Below, in pieces: positions 61,616-64,000 of a stretch of DNA of 64,000 nucleotides. A program made the translations under genes and the position numbers. Every line of letters begins with the position of its first letter. Position 1 is the stretch's first letter. The notes beneath the pieces were generated by a model, which saw only the letters and a list, made by a program, of their open reading frames with translations, was not told where the DNA came from and ran no database searches. Source of the DNA: F23-D06 sp045130275 (GTDB lineage Bacteria > Bacteroidota > Bacteroidia > Bacteroidales > WCHB1-69); contig JBGUPL010000056.1 in the NCBI GenBank assembly GCA_045130275.1, forward strand, positions 1 to 64,000, written 5' to 3'.

Positions 61616-62467
61616 TTATTTTTTCATCACTTTCAACAATTCGATTTCATATACCACCGGCGTGAAAGGCGGGATACCATACACTTCGCTTCCCATGTCG
61701 CCAAACGCCAGGGACGAGGGCACCACAACCGTGATCTGGTCGCCTTCGTTCATCTCCTGAACCATGATATCCACCCCACGGGCGATCTGGTCCTTCCCCA
61801 CAACGAACGTGCAGGGGTCATTGGGGTTCATCATCCTTTCAAACTCCGTGTTGTCCAGCCTTAATGCACGGAACAAAATCTGAACAGTCTTGTTTTTCTT
61901 GGCCTTGGGACCGTTGCCCTTTCTATTACAAGTGTAGTAAATTCCCTTGTGTATGCTGTTCAAATGGTGTTCATTGGCATACGCATAAATCAGCGAATCC
62001 TCACGCATTCGAAGTTCCTTCCGTTGTTCACGAAATTGATCTTCCGCCATCTCAATACTCTTTTTCGACATGATTTTCAGCAACTTGACATCCGCAATAA
62101 CCGGCTTTCCACCGTACGGATAATCGCCCATGCCGAGGAACTGTTCGTAAAATTTCTTGCCATCGAAGATAAACGTCGCGCTGTCGCCCAAATGCATCTG
62201 ACGCAAAGCGGAGTAGATGTCACCGTGGTACAGATCATCAATCAGCATATTGTTGCGGGTCATCGGAGAGAGCACCTCATCATCGACCCTCAAGGACATG
62301 TTCACCTCCACGAAGTCGCCGGTTTCCGGCCGTGCATTGCCTTCGTTTTGAATATGGTATTGGTAATAGAAACCAGACGAACGCTTGAACCCGCTGTATT
62401 TTTGGCAGGAAAAGGCGGTCAAGCATAACAGCACCACTAAAATCCAGATAATATGGTTTCCTCTCAT
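61616..62467 (-). CDS. FKBP-like lipoprotein, degenerate paralogue of the downstream FKBP gene
   Basis: The 283-residue protein has a lipoprotein signal (VVLLCLTAFSC). It has the same two-half layout as the downstream FKBP (GDFVEVNMSLRVDDEVLSP, SALRQMHLGDSATFIFDG; C-terminal half from ~185). In the C-terminal domain the active-site residues differ: FRALRLDNTEFERM replaces the HYxGxxxDGxxFDSS stretch, and IARGVDIMV lacks the Trp of VIPGW. It probably binds without isomerase activity. The downstream paralogue starts 26 nt later. Confidence 0.82.
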   Translation of the reverse strand: MRGNHIIWILVVLLCLTAFSCQKYSGFKRSSGFYYQYHIQNEGNARPETGDFVEVNMSLRVDDEVLSPMTRNNMLIDDLYHGDIYSALRQMHLGDSATFIFDGKKFYEQFLGMGDYPYGGKPVIADVKLLKIMSKKSIEMAEDQFREQRKELRMREDSLIYAYANEHHLNSIHKGIYYTCNRKGNGPKAKKNKTVQILFRALRLDNTEFERMMNPNDPCTFVVGKDQIARGVDIMVQEMNEGDQITVVVPSSLAFGDMGSEVYGIPPFTPVVYEIELLKVMKK

Positions 62468-62475
62468 TTTCTCAA

Positions 62476-63060
62476 CTAATTGCTATAGGGGGTAGGGATA
62501 AATGTTTCAGGGATTTTTTCGTCACTTTCCAAGATCCTGATTTCCATCATGAAAGGTTGCAGTCCTTGGATGCGGTCGCCGTCGCCGGCAACGCCGTAGC
62601 CGAGGTAGGACGGGATGACCAGACGGGCCTTCGCGCCGGGTCGCAGCAGTTGTGCCGCCTCATGAAGGGCGTCAATCTCCTCGGAACGTTTCACCATGAA
62701 GACTTTCACCCCGTTGCTGTCGGAACTGTAAACCTGCTCTCCGGACAGCAAAAAAGTGCGGTATTCCATCGCCACGCGGTCGTTTTCCTTGAACAAATCC
62801 CCACTGCCGGGTTCCAACACCTGGATGTATAGTCCGGTGGAGGTGCGCTGCATGTTCCAGCCGTAACGCCGGATGAACATCTGCATCTCTTCGTTCTCAC
62901 GGCGCATGATGTTTTTGTTGCCCTCTACGTAAGGCGCGTCCTTGTCCTCCTTCGGGCTTTCCGAAGAGGAGACAACCGAACCGGTAGCCTTGCGGTCGCC
63001 ACAAGCGGCAAAACCGGCGGCAAGCAACAAAATCAACATGGGACACAAAAGCTTACGCAT
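62476..63060 (-). CDS. GldI-like FKBP-family lipoprotein
   Basis: The 194-residue protein has a lipoprotein signal (LILLLAAGFAAC, Cys ~20). The mature part has NIMRRENEEMQMFIRRYGW and TGLYIQVLEPGSGD, then an FKBP domain ending MMEIRILESDEKIP. Layout and size match GldI, a gliding/T9SS-associated peptidyl-prolyl isomerase. Pocket residues are only partly conserved (RIQGLQPFMME; no VIPGW). The ATG at 63060 is chosen; the upstream frame lies inside the nrnA-like gene. It starts 4 nt after that gene's stop. Confidence 0.8.
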   Translation of the reverse strand: MRKLLCPMLILLLAAGFAACGDRKATGSVVSSSESPKEDKDAPYVEGNKNIMRRENEEMQMFIRRYGWNMQRTSTGLYIQVLEPGSGDLFKENDRVAMEYRTFLLSGEQVYSSDSNGVKVFMVKRSEEIDALHEAAQLLRPGAKARLVIPSYLGYGVAGDGDRIQGLQPFMMEIRILESDEKIPETFIPTPYSN

Positions 63061-63064
63061 ATTC

Positions 63065-64000
63065 CTATTTTTGCAACTGCGCATTTTCCCTGACGGCATT
63101 CTCGAAATGGACGATGGCCTCTTCCATCGTGCCGTGATAGAAGGCTCCCGCGGCATTGGCGTGACCGCCGCCATCGAAATACTTGCGAGCAAACAGATTC
63201 ACGTCCACAATGCCCTTGGAGCGGAATGACACGCGGATACGGTTGTCGCGCTCTGTGAAGAAAGCTGTGAAATGCACCGCCCCCATCGACAACCCATAAT
63301 TCACGAAACCTTCCGTATCGCCAATCTGAAATCCGTTGTCTTTCAAGTCCTTTTTAGTCAGATACATATAGGAAGCACCATACTCCGACATCACCACCAT
63401 ACGCTGCGACAGAGCCAGCCCAAGCAGTTTCATGCGACTCTCCGTGTAGTTGTCATAGACCTTGCGATGAATCTCCTCCCCGTTGACACCGGCCTCGATA
63501 AGGCAGCGCAACACATCGTACGAATCAGGGAAGTCGCAAGTATAGGACATCGAACCCGTGTCCGTGATGATACCCACGTAAAGGCACTCGGCAATCTCCT
63601 TTGAGACAGGCTTATCGGGCGTGAGAAAACGATACAGGAAATTGTAAACCAGCTCGGAAGCCGAGGAGGTGAGGTGCGTGGAGTACATCACATCGCACTT
63701 GATGTCGGGCTGCACGTGATGGTCTATCAACACTTTGAAAGCGGAGGATTTGACAATTGAGTTCTGAAGATCCTGGCCGGCGCGGTGCGGCGCATTCATA
63801 TCGACGATGTATAGCATGTCCGCCTCCTTGATGCGCTTGCGGGCTTCCGTGAGGTTCTCCTGAGCGACAACGATATTGTCGGCTCCGGGCATCCACTGCA
63901 GGAAATTGGGGAACGGGTTGGGCGAAATCACCGAAACCGTGTACCCATCATCCTCAAAATAGTGATATAACGCCAACGCACTGCCCAACGCATCGCCGTC
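63065..64000 (-). CDS. DHH-family phosphoesterase, NrnA-like (5' end outside window)
   Basis: At least 312 residues are visible; the frame is open to the right edge, with DGDALGSALALYHYF as the first residues seen, so the start is missing. Motifs are LYIVDMNAPHRAG, VLIDHHVQPDI (DHH), YVGIITDTGSMSYT and, near the end, SFRSKGIVDVNLFARKYFDGGGHANAAGAFY (DHHA1 with GGGHxxAAG). This is the NrnA-type oligoribonuclease / pAp phosphatase family. pAp arises from PAPS use; the sulfate genes here make APS only, so an oligonucleotide role is more likely. First visible gene of the lipoprotein operon. Confidence 0.9.
   Translation of the reverse strand, partial: DGDALGSALALYHYFEDDGYTVSVISPNPFPNFLQWMPGADNIVVAQENLTEARKRIKEADMLYIVDMNAPHRAGQDLQNSIVKSSAFKVLIDHHVQPDIKCDVMYSTHLTSSASELVYNFLYRFLTPDKPVSKEIAECLYVGIITDTGSMSYTCDFPDSYDVLRCLIEAGVNGEEIHRKVYDNYTESRMKLLGLALSQRMVVMSEYGASYMYLTKKDLKDNGFQIGDTEGFVNYGLSMGAVHFTAFFTERDNRIRVSFRSKGIVDVNLFARKYFDGGGHANAAGAFYHGTMEEAIVHFENAVRENAQLQK

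Noticed and set aside
1..64000. tRNA, rRNA or insertion sequences
   Set aside because: I looked through the intergenic regions and saw no cloverleaf-like sequence with a TTCRA loop, no rRNA and no transposase-like reading frame.

Overview
The window looks like chromosomal DNA of a member of the Bacteroidota, probably an uncultured Bacteroidales. The evidence is: more than 20 TAnnTTTG-type -7 promoter elements in front of genes on both strands; secreted proteins ending in type A and type B sorting domains of the type IX secretion system (T9SS); a GldI-like lipoprotein; the families DUF4835, DUF4837, DUF3857 and DUF5618; meso-diaminopimelate dehydrogenase; and the gene order bamD-rpoZ-coaBC-DUF4835-recN. 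Species cannot be named from the sequence. I see no rRNA, tRNA, insertion sequence, prophage or CRISPR array, so this is mostly core genome with one small accessory-looking patch at the left end.

Layout. 1-1.5 kb: a truncated membrane protein gene, a multi-hairpin repeat, a frameshifted gene relic and a RhuM-family gene. 1.5-11.5 kb: an RluA-type pseudouridine synthase, a nitroreductase lipoprotein, a 924-residue T9SS cargo, glyA, a DUF1566-like lipoprotein, an ECF sigma factor with a membrane partner carrying a gliding-type C-terminal domain, and a DUF4837 lipoprotein. 11.5-21.4 kb: dprA, a membrane-anchored AraC regulator divergent from a phosphate-type porin, then pstS-pstC-pstA-pstB and cysD-cysN-cysH. 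This block pairs phosphate uptake (porin plus ABC transporter, no phoU here) with sulfate activation and direct APS reduction. 21.4-29.6 kb: penicillin-binding protein 1A, then the tight operon bamD-rpoZ-coaBC-DUF4835-recN and an outer-membrane barrel. 29.7-34.4 kb: xseB, an O-methyltransferase, trmD, an O-antigen ligase-like gene and an esterase in one overlapping run, then ddh. 34.5-45 kb: a 1482-residue T9SS adhesin-like protein, a hemerythrin/LuxR pair, two DUF3857-transglutaminase paralogues and a DUF5618 gene. 45-58.4 kb: membrane protein, SDR and GNAT genes, murG, a PurF-like protein lacking the catalytic cysteine, pcm, a MurU-like nucleotidyltransferase, dnaA, recJ, a glycosyltransferase and a DUF4328-like protein. 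58.5-64 kb: tex, and a four-gene lipoprotein operon (nrnA-like, gldI-like, two FKBP proteins) running off the right edge.

The most unusual structure is in the gaps. Several classes of short repeat sit between genes, often inside what look like operons. Heptamer arrays (TTAGCAG/TTGGCTG type) begin exactly at TAG stop codons in at least five places. Three 28-bp palindromes lie 10-18 nt after stop codons. Three copies of a ~73-bp triple-hairpin element precede genes for exported proteins. Fourteen-bp arrays surround pstA and cysN/cysH.

Gene starts were moved to internal ATG codons where the longest reading frame opened with TTG or GTG, or ran upstream through a promoter or repeat. Function calls rest on reading motifs by eye, without database searches.
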